Below, in pieces: positions 17,701-27,088 of a stretch of DNA of 64,000 nucleotides (position 1 is its first letter; the number at the start of each line of letters is the position of its first letter). The notes beneath the pieces were generated by a model. It saw nothing but the letters and a program-made list of their open reading frames with translations, made no database searches and was not told the DNA's origin. The stretch spans positions 257,588 to 321,587 of the forward strand of contig JACKFH010000003.1 in the NCBI GenBank assembly GCA_020632575.1. Reading direction: 5' to 3'. The translations under genes and the position numbers were made by a program. Origin of the DNA: Candidatus Omnitrophota bacterium (GTDB taxonomy: Bacteria; Hinthialibacterota; Hinthialibacteria; OLB16).

Positions 17701-18145
17701 CACCGAGGGGGCCCGCGCGGTGCATGAAATGTTCGAGAAGGAGCTATCTCCAGAGCACCCCGGCGGATTCTTTTACCAGCTCCGAGAAAACATCGACCGC
17801 CACCCCGGGGTCGTAATCGATGATAACACGGTGTGGACCAACCCGACGCTCGAAAGAGCTTTCAAAGAGGCATTCGCGGATATCGAGATTTCCGAATACC
17901 TGACCGAGGGCGAGATCCAACTCAGCAACAAGCGTCCCTTCACGCTTCGAAAACTTTCTTATGAAATCCACGAGGGCCCGGTCCCGCGCGCTGAGGGCGA
18001 CCTCGAAGACCTACCTCCCGGCGCCACGACAAAGATTCCACTTCAGGATTGGCTGACCGAGGGAACCCAACGGCTAACGGTTAAGACCCGGTTCGAAACG
18101 CACTATGGGATTCGCTGCGAGGTGGAGGGGGAGGTTTACCCGTAA
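14774..18145 (+). CDS. Large secreted GH2-like glycoside hydrolase
   Basis: 1123 residues with a signal peptide (VRFLFLIVGFYWMNSCPTAIEA). The first 270 residues look like a laminin-G/concanavalin-like module (GTILALWKD, GRVGVKVWSGKARLAYFAV). Several beta-sandwich domains follow. The C-terminal third is a GH2-type TIM barrel: RDGKLFLNGEPFYVKGVNGHG, WLWNNFNEVTG with E887 (acid/base) and PVIYTEYNNWYG with E967 (nucleophile). GH2 covers beta-galactosidases, glucuronidases and mannosidases, so the sugar is uncertain. The barrel ends with a short beta domain. It is followed by a sulfatase, fitting attack on a sulfated glycan. Confidence 0.8.
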   Translation: MHHSVRFLFLIVGFYWMNSCPTAIEAAPDYLFQSDCQSLDHWEFLDLKGGGKVVMEEDFTAPQYDSRPVISLRGEEALLLAKGVRLKEGTILALWKDPEPREHDADGIIVFEADYPDDLTVPRNTRDRRAHFLVEQDSDRGFQIKFQKPGMDAEPVIEKIHVGLTNDDSWNRSGWMYQKVQIGDGKIRAKYWSTAVPEPEGWPIEIDHPNPKEGRVGVKVWSGKARLAYFAVAKDDIPPITPMLDLAITREVVVVGPNGEMENQPEFRLFLNLGDMDRNNLRLMGALLPEGSSKTYGFQLDCFPGPEVSLLDDPSFAKALQDLPKTPRRVEVLVHLDQPIPGQEVPTKLGTALRYFEYRTADQYEKRFMELRERAETIYSAEPNKVSDVALEATAALSLLGYARSNLAEAEFGPVDRTLGYVEECLDPSIQLTDYRFGEIELPALNLVMGATYSISVPWESLGIRKSETLTARLEITDDLIVDTPIRVETRIPASDWKGGEATTVLEFHVPYEFPPGSTEPIHKPAIREGFHRLFVSLWDESGEPVWLDNPNADRTRYFGQRYEIGRLYVTPNPIEVSDIRLIPNVLEGGLACMATLVNHGAKDIKPRIRFSLDTPGGFQSSAGLTEATLQPERETKISFDVGSPTIAGDLTARFEIHFPEGFVSHAERQINLPEPFEVEVAKSNRVFKQDEGYVVPIKISAPDSSRAPTQSVSVQVYSDDAIERIIEWNPTDKPELDLELEPRLGKYTFHFQPKNGPGIERQVLSPVLETRDGKLFLNGEPFYVKGVNGHGMIGQSPERTRLLMRVLKRMGFNMIRGDYPPPWELDAAYEENMGWMVLAPFSVTSTDVLKERHEPHPMKRMREITRRFIPHYVDKPAMWLWNNFNEVTGETDDLLAMFYPHYKEMDPYRRPVVYANLTGQDRFIGQDVMGINYYYRPYTPLDELKKLIHTSQEFGAKAKLPVIYTEYNNWYGPVYTEGARAVHEMFEKELSPEHPGGFFYQLRENIDRHPGVVIDDNTVWTNPTLERAFKEAFADIEISEYLTEGEIQLSNKRPFTLRKLSYEIHEGPVPRAEGDLEDLPPGATTKIPLQDWLTEGTQRLTVKTRFETHYGIRCEVEGEVYP

Positions 18146-18400
18146 GTTATCGAAGGATGGGGAACCGGCAATTGCTTGCAGATGTTCCGACCATTGTGGA
18201 ACGCGAGGGACAAAGCGCTAAATATGTCGGATTCTATTCGGGCTCCCGTTGTCGATTCCTTGACTTCAAATCCGTCGTCGTGGATATTTCCCCGCTTGCT
18301 TTTTTTTCGCTTTCCCATGAGACTGGAAATCTGTTGGATCGCCCCCCGTAGCCAAGCGGGTTTGACAATGAAATTTGACCCTGACGGAGGGTGAAACGGT

Positions 18401-19849
18401 ATGTTTTCACAGTGCAGTTTCCTCAATTATCTTGTCCTTTTTTCGTTGCTAACCTGGGGTTCCTGGACACCCGACCAAACCAAGAGCGAGGCCTTCGCTG
18501 GGGAACAGCCTCACATCGTTCATATCGTCGCGGACGATCTGGGTTGGAAGGATGTTGGATACCATGGCTCCGATATCCGGACGCCCAATATCGACAGTCT
18601 CGCCAAAAATGGAGCCCGGCTCGAACAGTTCTATGCGCAGCCCATGTGCACCCCCACTCGCGCCTGTTTGATGACCGGCCGATATCCCTTCCGTTATGGC
18701 CTGCAGACCGCTGTCATTCCCTCCGCTCACACTTATGGATTACCGACCGATGAATGGCTTTTGCCCCAAGCCCTGAAAGAGGCCGGCTACAAGACCGCGA
18801 TTGTCGGAAAGTGGCACCTCGGTCACGCGGACCGCAAATACTGGCCGAGGCAACGTGGTTTCGATCATCAATACGGACCTCTCATCGGCGAGATCGATTA
18901 CTTCACACACCAACAACACGGCGTGTTGGATTGGTTCAAGAACAACGAACCCCTCCAGGAAGAGGGTTATTCCACGACTCTGATTGGGAACGAGGCGGTG
19001 AGGGTCATCGAGGATCACGATCCCGCGACTCCGCTTTACCTTTACCTGACTTTCAACGCGCCGCACACACCCTATCAGGCGCCCCAGGAGTATCTCGACC
19101 AGTATGAGCATATCTCCGACCCGAGTCGTCGCGCCTATTCGGGAATGATCACCGCCCTCGACGATCAAATCGGCCATGTCCTGGACGCGCTCGAGGAGAA
19201 GAACATGCGCGAGAACTCGCTTATTGTTTTTCACAGCGATAACGGCGGGACCCGCAACGCCATGTTTGCCGGCGAGGGGGACATGTCCAAGGTGATCATC
19301 CCATGTGACAACGGACCCTATCGCGATGGGAAAGGATCGCTTTATGAGGGAGGGACGCGGGTGGTCGCGCTGGCCAACTGGCCGGGCCATATTCAATCGG
19401 GTGAAGTCGATGGAATGATCCATGTTGTCGACATGTACCCCACCCTCGCCAAACTGGCGGGCGCCTCCACCGCCAAATGCAAACCGCTGGATGGCTTGGA
19501 TGTCTGGTCCGCCATCAGCGAGGGCAGACCCTCGCCTCGCACCGAGGTCATTTACAATGTCGAACCTTTTCGCGCGGGTGTCCGGGAGGGTGATTGGAAG
19601 CTGATCTGGCGTACGCCGCTCCCGTCAGCCACCGAACTCTACAATATCGCCGAGGACCCATCCGAGAAAAACGATGTAGCTGGCGACCATCCCGAAAAAG
19701 TGACCATGCTCCAACAGCGAGCCAACGACTTAGCGGCAACGATGGCCAAGTCATTGCTCCTTCAGACGGAGTTTCAAGGAATCCGAGAACGTCTATCGAT
19801 GCCGCCCGCCCTTCCGGGACAGGAGATGTCTTTCAACGAAGAGCAATGA
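18401..19849 (+). CDS. Secreted type I sulfatase
   Basis: 482 residues with an N-terminal signal peptide. The sulfatase signature CTPTRACLMTG starts at C83, the cysteine converted to formylglycine by an anaerobic or aerobic maturase not found in this window. Metal and substrate blocks are present: HIVADDLGW, GKWHLGH, HSDNGG and KGSLYEGGTRV. Such enzymes strip sulfate esters from carrageenan, agar or similar glycans. The 255-base gap upstream has no gene; its last part has only a weak ribosome site (GGAGG 14 bases before the ATG). It follows the GH2-like gene on the same strand. Confidence 0.92.
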   Translation: MFSQCSFLNYLVLFSLLTWGSWTPDQTKSEAFAGEQPHIVHIVADDLGWKDVGYHGSDIRTPNIDSLAKNGARLEQFYAQPMCTPTRACLMTGRYPFRYGLQTAVIPSAHTYGLPTDEWLLPQALKEAGYKTAIVGKWHLGHADRKYWPRQRGFDHQYGPLIGEIDYFTHQQHGVLDWFKNNEPLQEEGYSTTLIGNEAVRVIEDHDPATPLYLYLTFNAPHTPYQAPQEYLDQYEHISDPSRRAYSGMITALDDQIGHVLDALEEKNMRENSLIVFHSDNGGTRNAMFAGEGDMSKVIIPCDNGPYRDGKGSLYEGGTRVVALANWPGHIQSGEVDGMIHVVDMYPTLAKLAGASTAKCKPLDGLDVWSAISEGRPSPRTEVIYNVEPFRAGVREGDWKLIWRTPLPSATELYNIAEDPSEKNDVAGDHPEKVTMLQQRANDLAATMAKSLLLQTEFQGIRERLSMPPALPGQEMSFNEEQ

Positions 19850-19928
19850 TCGCCGCCGAGGGAGTTGCGCCTGGTTACGGTTCGAAATCGTAGCCCAGCA
19901 ACCAACTTGCCGGGTTCCCGAGCGGTCG

Positions 19929-20213
<285 letters not shown>

Positions 20214-20226
20214 GAGGCGCCAAATC

Positions 20227-20469
20227 ATGAGTTCGACAACCTACAACCGGATATTGGAAGAGTCGCAATCTCTTTCCTCGGAGGAAATGGAACAACTGAT
20301 CCAAGAGCTCGAGGATCGAAGGCGACTTTTAGACCAGACCCCTCAAAACCGCCAACGCGCCTGGAAGGATTTGAGGGGAAAGGCCCCGTATCCTTTGTGC
20401 GGTGAGGACGCTCAAGATTGGGTGTCACGGACTCGGCGAGAATCGGATGAGAGGCGCCTTGCAGGGTGA
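20227..20469 (+). CDS. Probable antitoxin of PIN toxin pair
   Basis: 80 residues, charged and mostly helical (ILEESQSLSSEEMEQLIQEL, then EDRRRLLDQTPQNRQRAW). No certain family, but size, charge and position directly before a PIN gene are typical of VapB-like antitoxins; a DNA-binding fold is not obvious. ATG at 20227 is preferred; an upstream ATG at 20179 lies in the 16S-derived fragment. The TGA overlaps the toxin GTG as GTGA. Its leader includes 16S-derived sequence. Confidence 0.65.
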   Translation: MSSTTYNRILEESQSLSSEEMEQLIQELEDRRRLLDQTPQNRQRAWKDLRGKAPYPLCGEDAQDWVSRTRRESDERRLAG

Positions 20470-20912
20470 ACCTAGAGGAAGCACTTGAAGGGGTCACTTC
20501 GATCCTCTTGGATTCCGCTCCAGTCATTTACTATTTCGAGAAGAACCCACGTTACATTTCTCACATGGATCGGTTTGTCGACCATTGGGAGAAGTCGAAC
20601 CTGGTTTGTGTGACGTCACCGATTACCTTGGCCGAATGCCTTATCCACCCCAAGCGCCTCGGCTTATCCGACCTTGCCGAAACCTACAAATCACAAACCT
20701 TCGGCGGAGACAAATCCCGGTTCCGGATGATCGGATCGAGAGAGGCGGACCTAGCGGCTGAGATCCGAGGCAAACACAACCTGACGCTTGATGACGCCTT
20801 CCAAGTGGCCGTGGCGATGACAGCGGGCTGTCAGACGATCCTGACCAACGATCGAGTTTTCGCTCGGGTGGAAGAGATTCGAGCCATCATCTTGGGAGAC
20901 CTGGAAGAATGA
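20466..20912 (+). CDS. PIN-domain toxin (VapC-like ribonuclease)
   Basis: 148 residues. PIN acidic residues are visible: D16 in LLDSAPVIYYFE, E57 in TLAECLIHP, D109/D110 in NLTLDDAFQVAVA and D129 in ILTNDRVF. PIN toxins are metal-dependent RNases that block translation by cutting tRNA or rRNA. The GTG start overlaps the antitoxin stop. Interesting in context, since the pair is bracketed by 16S rRNA fragments; whether that matters is unknown. Confidence 0.85.
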   Translation: MNLEEALEGVTSILLDSAPVIYYFEKNPRYISHMDRFVDHWEKSNLVCVTSPITLAECLIHPKRLGLSDLAETYKSQTFGGDKSRFRMIGSREADLAAEIRGKHNLTLDDAFQVAVAMTAGCQTILTNDRVFARVEEIRAIILGDLEE

Positions 20913-20922
20913 AGGCACGGTC

Positions 20923-21066
20923 AACCTCTCACGACACGAGCTGCCGACAGCCATGTAACACCTGTCTTCCCCCACGCCGTCATGCGCCCTCATCGTCATT
21001 CCCCCCCTCTCTCGTCATTCCCGACTCCGATTGGGAATCCAAGAGCCATGGATCCTTGCGGTGATT
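20923..21066 (-). pseudogene. 16S rRNA-derived fragment 2 (V6 region, interrupted)
   Basis: Minus-strand match to the intact 16S gene over CTCACGACACGAGCTG to AACACCTGTCTTCC, then, after about 58 inserted bases, AGCCATGGATCCTTGCGGTG and AT (roughly E. coli 985-1070). The insertion interrupts V6 at the same base as in fragment 1 and again carries CGTCATTCC units. Same orientation as fragment 1 and the intact gene. Fragments 1 and 2 bracket the toxin-antitoxin pair. Confidence 0.8.
21013..21041. repeat. REP-like palindrome inside 16S fragment 2
   Basis: Second copy of the palindrome found at 20060-20088, with one substitution that weakens the stem (GATTGGGAATCC in place of GATCGGGAATCC). Partial CGTCATTCC units also lie upstream of it, near 20994. 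Confidence 0.7.
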
Positions 21067-21145
21067 TAGGACCGAAATCAGGGCTTCCTTGAGTTGGGTC
21101 AGGATGCATGGTAAATTTTTGTTTCGATTCGAGGGATCGCCTCCA

Positions 21146-21988
21146 ATGTCAGGATCTGCGGGTTTTTTAATGGAATCAACCGGAACAAGCCTTCCTGAGT
21201 ATCAGTCACCTCCCTTAATTGAGGTCGTCTTTGGAATCCAGTTTAAGAAGCTTGACAAGTTTCTAGCCCCACATGTCGGCCTCTTATGGGAGAAATTCAG
21301 GGAGGAATACTCGACTTGCAGGGAACTTCCCCCGATTGCTCCAGTTGTCGAAAGATTTGGAGGTAAGGGAGAAACAGAGGTAGAAATCACGGAAGTTCCA
21401 CCTCTGCCTCGAATATGGTTTGAGCGCCCCGATGGCACGGGAATAATCCAGGTTCAACGCGACCGATTCCTGCACAATTGGAAAACCACTGGACCCACAG
21501 ATGAGTACCCTCGATACCATTCTGTCAGCAAGCGATTCCTGCAATATATGGAAGACTTTAAGGATTTCGTTGAGGAAAGTGGCCTGGGGGAATTAAACTT
21601 AACCCAGTATGACCTAACGTATGTCAACCACATTCTTAGGGGAGAGGGGTGGGAAGATTTGGCGGACCTCGGATCAATATTTCCTGATTTCTCTCGGGAA
21701 AAACAAAAAGATCGTTTCCTGCCGGTTTTTTCGGACGTTAATTGGCAATCGACCGTCGATTTTCCTGAGAAGTCTGGACGACTCCGGATTGGGATTCGAA
21801 GTGGGAACCGTCAAGAGGATGGTTTTCCCCTTATTCGTTTTGAGCTTGCGGCTAGAGGGGTTGGGACCGATAAGTCAAAAGAGGGAATGCGTGACTGGTT
21901 TGACACCGCTCATGAATGGATTGTTCGGGGGTTCACAGATTTGACGAGCAAAGAGATCCAAGAACAAATTTGGAGGCGAACGCAATGA
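21146..21988 (+). CDS. TIGR04255-family protein, cassette gene 1
   Basis: About 280 residues. Family traits: an N-terminal SPPLIEVVFGIQF block, then GIIQVQRDRFLHNWKTTG, a central helical region and the end DWFDTAHEWIVRGFTDLTS. TIGR04255 is a sporadically distributed family of unknown function. Three in-frame ATGs (21104, 21146, 21170) are possible; none has an ideal ribosome site, so the start is a choice. Base composition is visibly lower in GC than in flanking genes, suggesting transfer. Its stop overlaps the next ATG as ATGA, so the three cassette genes are coupled. Confidence 0.75.
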   Translation: MSGSAGFLMESTGTSLPEYQSPPLIEVVFGIQFKKLDKFLAPHVGLLWEKFREEYSTCRELPPIAPVVERFGGKGETEVEITEVPPLPRIWFERPDGTGIIQVQRDRFLHNWKTTGPTDEYPRYHSVSKRFLQYMEDFKDFVEESGLGELNLTQYDLTYVNHILRGEGWEDLADLGSIFPDFSREKQKDRFLPVFSDVNWQSTVDFPEKSGRLRIGIRSGNRQEDGFPLIRFELAARGVGTDKSKEGMRDWFDTAHEWIVRGFTDLTSKEIQEQIWRRTQ

Positions 21989-22347
21989 CGAACTTAGCAA
22001 CCGTTCCTCTTCCGCAGGATGAATCCCTGAACCACGGCGCAACGATGACTCAGGATGGGGATGACTGGTATCCACAAGTGTACTATAAGACGAAGAAATC
22101 GGCTTCGATTATATCTGTAGTTGATCCCCTGGTCGACCAAGTGGACGACCAGTATTCCCTCTCAAGCATCCCGCCTTACGAAGAAGTAGACGAAGAGCCA
22201 TCGGAAGGATTTAGGGGTGTCTTCCCCGTGAACAAGAAGCGGAAAGTCATAGCAACCTTCCAGGTGAAGTTCAAACTTTCGGAGTTGAAACGACGAAAGC
22301 CGACTGTAATTCTCGAAGGCCCCCAAAGTTTGCGAGAAGATGACTGA
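21985..22347 (+). CDS. Unknown small protein, cassette gene 2
   Basis: 120 residues, not recognised. Acidic middle (PPYEEVDEEPSEGF) and a basic, beta-rich C-terminal half (VNKKRKVIATFQVKFKLSEL). No signal peptide or membrane helix. The ATG overlaps the TIGR04255 stop and the end overlaps the third gene by eight bases, so all three are probably made together and may form a complex. AT-richer than the surroundings. Confidence 0.65.
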   Translation: MTNLATVPLPQDESLNHGATMTQDGDDWYPQVYYKTKKSASIISVVDPLVDQVDDQYSLSSIPPYEEVDEEPSEGFRGVFPVNKKRKVIATFQVKFKLSELKRRKPTVILEGPQSLREDD

Positions 22348-22927
22348 CGGTTGGTACACCAGCGTAGATCCTCAAGAGTCCTTGACGCAGGGCGATTTAA
22401 TCTTTGAGTGTCCAGTTGCCTCTTGGGTCCAAGACATTTCCGAATCTTGGCAAGGGGAGGATGGAGATGAGTTGGCTCGCCGTGTTGAGATCTTTAAGGA
22501 TGATGTCGTTGTCCTTTCCCAAGCATGTGATCTGGAGCATGGTAAAATTACCAATGTGATTCTCTGTCCTCATCAATCAATTGAAGATTTTAAGAACGAT
22601 GCGTGGATACCCTGGATGAGAGAGAAGGGACAGAATCCAAGCGAGAAAGCGTGGAGAAAGTACTGCGCGGATATCGCTGACGGCTTCATTTGGAATTTGG
22701 CGATTTTGAATAGGATCGATGAGTCAGGATTTGAGTGTAAGTCGCATAGGGTTGTGAACTTCCATGACGTTTACAGCCTGCCACGAGAGTTTGTTGAAAC
22801 TCTGCTCTCAGAGGAGAGAGTTACCCGTGTCCGACTTTTGGCCCCTTACCGTGAACATCTCTCGCAAGCCTTTGCCCGGTTTTTCATGCGTGTCGGTCTC
22901 CCAGTTCCCTTAGAGAAGAATTGGTAG
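22340..22927 (+). CDS. Unknown protein with SQACDLE motif, cassette gene 3
   Basis: 195 residues, soluble. Clear internal landmarks are TQGDLIFECPVASW near the N terminus, DDVVVLSQACDLEHGKITNVILCPH (residues about 54-78) and a C-terminal LLAPYREHLSQAFARFFMRVGLP. I recall similar QACDLE proteins as uncharacterised; I do not name a function. The conserved-looking Cys, Asp, Glu and His could form a metal or catalytic site. Last gene of the AT-rich cassette; a strong bidirectional terminator follows at 22969-23010. Confidence 0.65.
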   Translation: MTDGWYTSVDPQESLTQGDLIFECPVASWVQDISESWQGEDGDELARRVEIFKDDVVVLSQACDLEHGKITNVILCPHQSIEDFKNDAWIPWMREKGQNPSEKAWRKYCADIADGFIWNLAILNRIDESGFECKSHRVVNFHDVYSLPREFVETLLSEERVTRVRLLAPYREHLSQAFARFFMRVGLPVPLEKNW

Positions 22928-22968
22928 ACACTGCGTGTCTACACAAAGGTCCGCTAAACAAACCACAC

Positions 22969-23010
22969 AAAAAAGCCCCGACGCCTTCATCAGGCATCGG
23001 GGCTTTTTTT
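22969..23010. terminator. Bidirectional terminator between cassette and 16S gene
   Basis: A 13-base stem (AAGCCCCGACGCC against GGCATCGGGGCTT, one G-T pair) with a 7-base loop. A T run follows on the plus strand, and an A run precedes it, so it can stop both the cassette and the oppositely transcribed 16S gene. Confidence 0.85.
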
Positions 23011-23258
23011 CTTATCTTCTCAAACCTAACTCACACTATCTCAGAGTAAAGTCCGCAAGACCACCTGTGACAAGTCGACTTCGACCTCAGAGTGAAGACA
23101 CTAATGGACTGCGATTCATTTGTTTTCTTTGGGCTTCGGGCCGCCCTGAAGCGGGAACCGTCTGACGGAACGATGCAGAGCAACGTTCCAGCGGTCCGGC
23201 GAAAGGGGGTTTCTTTCCATCCCTCCGGAAAACATTCGCGTCCGGTCTTGCTCCTTAG
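23011..23258. other. 16S 3' spacer without linked rRNA or tRNA
   Basis: On the 16S transcript this is the region between the 16S 3' end and the terminator. It contains no 23S or 5S sequence and no tRNA I can recognise. A small stem (GCTTCGGG / CCCTGAAGC near 23129-23149) might serve processing. No protein frame is credible. Confidence 0.6.
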
Positions 23259-24815
<1,557 letters not shown>

Positions 24816-24960
24816 AGTTGATCTTTGGTTTACGAAAACCCTTGTTTAAGGGGTCATCGGATTTGTACTTTTGTTGGAGTACGACTCATCACAGATGGAC
24901 TTTCGTCCTTTACTCTGCTGGAATCTTTTTTGGACTTTTTTGACTGCAAATGTGAGTAGG

Positions 24961-24973
24961 TTTTCAAAGAACA
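24961..24973 (-). promoter_or_regulatory. rRNA antitermination boxA
   Basis: The minus strand reads TGTTCTTTGAAAA, the classic boxA sequence of rRNA leaders that loads NusB/NusE to prevent premature termination. About 145 bases before the 16S 5' end and 35 after the -10 box. Confidence 0.75.
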
Positions 24974-25006
24974 TCCCGTCTTTTTTCTCGTGACGGGCGA
25001 AAGGGG

Positions 25007-25034
25007 ATAATACGCTTCTCAGTCCCTGAGTCAA
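25007..25034 (-). promoter_or_regulatory. rRNA promoter
   Basis: Minus strand TTGACT (25029-25034), a 16-base spacer and TATTAT (25007-25012). It reads toward boxA and the 16S gene. Confidence 0.8.
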
Positions 25035-25181
25035 GCACTGTCCGCTTTGAATTGCCAGTTTTGACCCTTAAGGTGAATCTTTTCAACAGGTTATTGAGGG
25101 TTGTGGATAACCGTTTTCCAGGTTCCTAAACCCCGAAAACCCCTTCGCGCGTCGGTGGCGAAGCGTGAACGATTTCGAGGG

Positions 25182-26033
25182 TCAGCCCAGAGCGACAGCG
25201 TCCTTCTCGCCATAATAATCGAAATAACTTTTCGAGGTCTCCCAAAGTCGGATCCGGTGAAGGTCGGCCGGGGGAAAAGCATCCTCCAGGAGGCCCCAAA
25301 ACACCTTCACGATGTTTTCCGAACTTGGATTGATTCCTCGAAACTCCTCGGTGTCCAGATTCAAATGGACATGGTCGAAGGGTTTCATGATCCTCTCCTC
25401 GATCGCGGCATCCATCGCTCCGATATCGACCAGACAGTTCGTGCGCGGATCGGGCTCTCCACACAGTGTGATCTCCAAGGTGTAGTTGTGGCCATGCCCA
25501 TGGAGGTTGTTGCACTTCCCGAACAACTCTCGGTTTTCCTCATCGGAAAGTTGTGGGTTATGCAGACGGTGCGCGGCGGCGAACCGATAGACTCGGGTTA
25601 GATAGACCATGTTTCCTCCCTGGTAGTTCACATAGAAATCCTCGTTTTCAAACACTTGAACCTCATGTAGCTCGCACTCCTCAAGGCAGGGGGCCATCTC
25701 ATTCCAGACAAACGGCCCCAAGGTTTCGAGCGTCGGCCAGACATTCTTTAACTTTTCGACTTCAAGACTGTAATGGCGATGATCCAGCTGCTCATCGATC
25801 CGCTCCTTCATCAACGCATCGATGGACTTGATATTGACCACCATCCCGGTCTCGTCATCGACATTGCCCTTTACGGTCACCCGGACATCGTAATTGTGAC
25901 CATGCGCGTGAGTCGCGGCGCTCTTACCGAAAGTGGCGATTCGCTCCTCCTCGGTGAGCGTGTCCAGCGAGTAGGAATGCGCCGAGGAGATCTCGATGCG
26001 TCGGGTCAAATAGACGGTTTTCGGTTCGCTCAA
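25182..26033 (-). CDS. Tandem QueD-like (6-pyruvoyl-tetrahydropterin synthase fold) fusion
   Basis: 283 residues holding two complete PTPS/QueD domains where QueD normally has one of about 120. Domain 1 (residues 1-138) keeps zinc histidines H19, H42 and H44 but has S38 where QueD has its catalytic cysteine. Domain 2 (139-283) has H155, C174, H178 and H180 and looks fully active. QueD makes 6-carboxy-tetrahydropterin in queuosine (7-deazaguanine) synthesis. The start is a TTG at 26031-26033 with GGAG seven bases upstream; earlier frame overlaps the permease gene. Only 23 bases separate it from the ABC permease, so it is the last gene of that operon. queC, queE and queF are not in the window. 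Confidence 0.87.
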   Translation of the reverse strand: MSEPKTVYLTRRIEISSAHSYSLDTLTEEERIATFGKSAATHAHGHNYDVRVTVKGNVDDETGMVVNIKSIDALMKERIDEQLDHRHYSLEVEKLKNVWPTLETLGPFVWNEMAPCLEECELHEVQVFENEDFYVNYQGGNMVYLTRVYRFAAAHRLHNPQLSDEENRELFGKCNNLHGHGHNYTLEITLCGEPDPRTNCLVDIGAMDAAIEERIMKPFDHVHLNLDTEEFRGINPSSENIVKVFWGLLEDAFPPADLHRIRLWETSKSYFDYYGEKDAVALG

Positions 26034-26056
26034 AGCAAGTCTCCAACAAGAAATTC

Positions 26057-27088
26057 TTATTCCCGGTGATAATGTTTCCCCATCTCCGAGGGGGCTCGCG
26101 CGCGGCCCACCGAGAAGGTGAGCACGAGCAAGGTTAACAAATAGGGGAGCATCTGAAGATAGGGATAATTGGCCTTCAGCGCCTCGATATCGGTGGCCTG
26201 CAACGCCAACTGAAGCGCTGTCGCCACACCGAAGAAGAGAGCCGCGCCAAAAATTCCGAGCGGATTCCATCTTCCGAAGATCACAATCGCCAGAGCGATG
26301 TATCCCCTTCCGTTGCTCATCTCTTCATTAAACGTGTTTGAGGAGGCAAGCGAAAGGGAGGCGCCCGCCAGACCGCCGAGCAGCCCCTCGATCAGGACCG
26401 CGAACCAACGCACTCGACCCACCGGAATCCCCGCCGCGTCCGCCGCTCGTGGGTGCTCGCCGACCGCTTCGAGGTGAAAACCAAGGCGAGTCTTTCCTTT
26501 TAGAAAGACGAACAAAAGGACCAGAAGGAACGCGAGGTAGGTCAGGACAGTTTGCGAGAAGAACGCGGGTCCAAGAAGTGGAATTCGCTCCAACCCGGGA
26601 ATCCCAATTTCTCCGAAGGGGGTCAATGTGTGGGCGCTTCCGCTCGAAGCGTAATAGATTTGGTAGAGGAGGCCGGTGGCGCCGATGGCGATGAAATTGA
26701 GGGCGGCTCCAACGACAATCTGATCGTTCCGAAGGGTGACACACAGGAGGCCGAAGAGCGCCGCCAAAAGCAAGCCGGAGAACATTCCCGCAATCACACC
26801 CAGATACAGTGACTCGAGCTGGTAAGCCGCCGCAAACCCGCCGAACGCTCCGACAAGGACAATGCCTTCGATTCCGATGTTGATCAGCCCCGCCTTCTCG
26901 ACAATCAGCTCGCCGAGAGCGGCCAGCAACAAAGGCGTGGCGATTCGAACCCCGGATTGAAGAAAACTCTCCAGATCGAAACCGCTTGCAAGGTGAATCG
27001 CAAGGAGGCCTCCATAACCGAGGAGGAACAACCAGGGCCACATCCTTTTTCGAGGAGGCGCGGGACTCGAAGCGAGAGTGTGGCTCAT
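26057..27088 (-). CDS. BMP-class nucleoside ABC transporter permease 2
   Basis: 343 residues, about nine membrane helices, BPD_transp_2 family. Blocks AALGELIVEKAGLINIGIEGIVLVGAF, GAALNFIAIGATG, GFHLEAVGEHPRAADAAGIPVGRVRW and SNGRGYIALAIVIFGRWNP match the second permease of purine-nucleoside (BmpC/NupQ) importers. Its ATG overlaps the stop of permease 1 (ATGA). It forms an inner-membrane heterodimer with the 27085-28137 product. Confidence 0.87.
   Translation of the reverse strand: MSHTLASSPAPPRKRMWPWLFLLGYGGLLAIHLASGFDLESFLQSGVRIATPLLLAALGELIVEKAGLINIGIEGIVLVGAFGGFAAAYQLESLYLGVIAGMFSGLLLAALFGLLCVTLRNDQIVVGAALNFIAIGATGLLYQIYYASSGSAHTLTPFGEIGIPGLERIPLLGPAFFSQTVLTYLAFLLVLLFVFLKGKTRLGFHLEAVGEHPRAADAAGIPVGRVRWFAVLIEGLLGGLAGASLSLASSNTFNEEMSNGRGYIALAIVIFGRWNPLGIFGAALFFGVATALQLALQATDIEALKANYPYLQMLPYLLTLLVLTFSVGRARAPSEMGKHYHRE

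Larger units (their letters stand above)
24816..25181 (-). other. 16S leader and upstream region
   Basis: 366 bases without a protein gene. On the minus strand it carries the rRNA promoter (25007-25034), a small CCCGTC/GACGGG stem near 24975-24997, boxA (24961-24973) and leader sequence to the 16S 5' end. The 25041-25181 part, between the promoter and the end of the QueD fusion gene, shows nothing I can name. Confidence 0.7.

Noticed and set aside
18146..18400. Possible tRNA or riboswitch before the sulfatase
   Set aside because: Some C-rich and G-rich strings (CCCCCCGTAGCCAAGCGGG) but no cloverleaf or known aptamer could be drawn.
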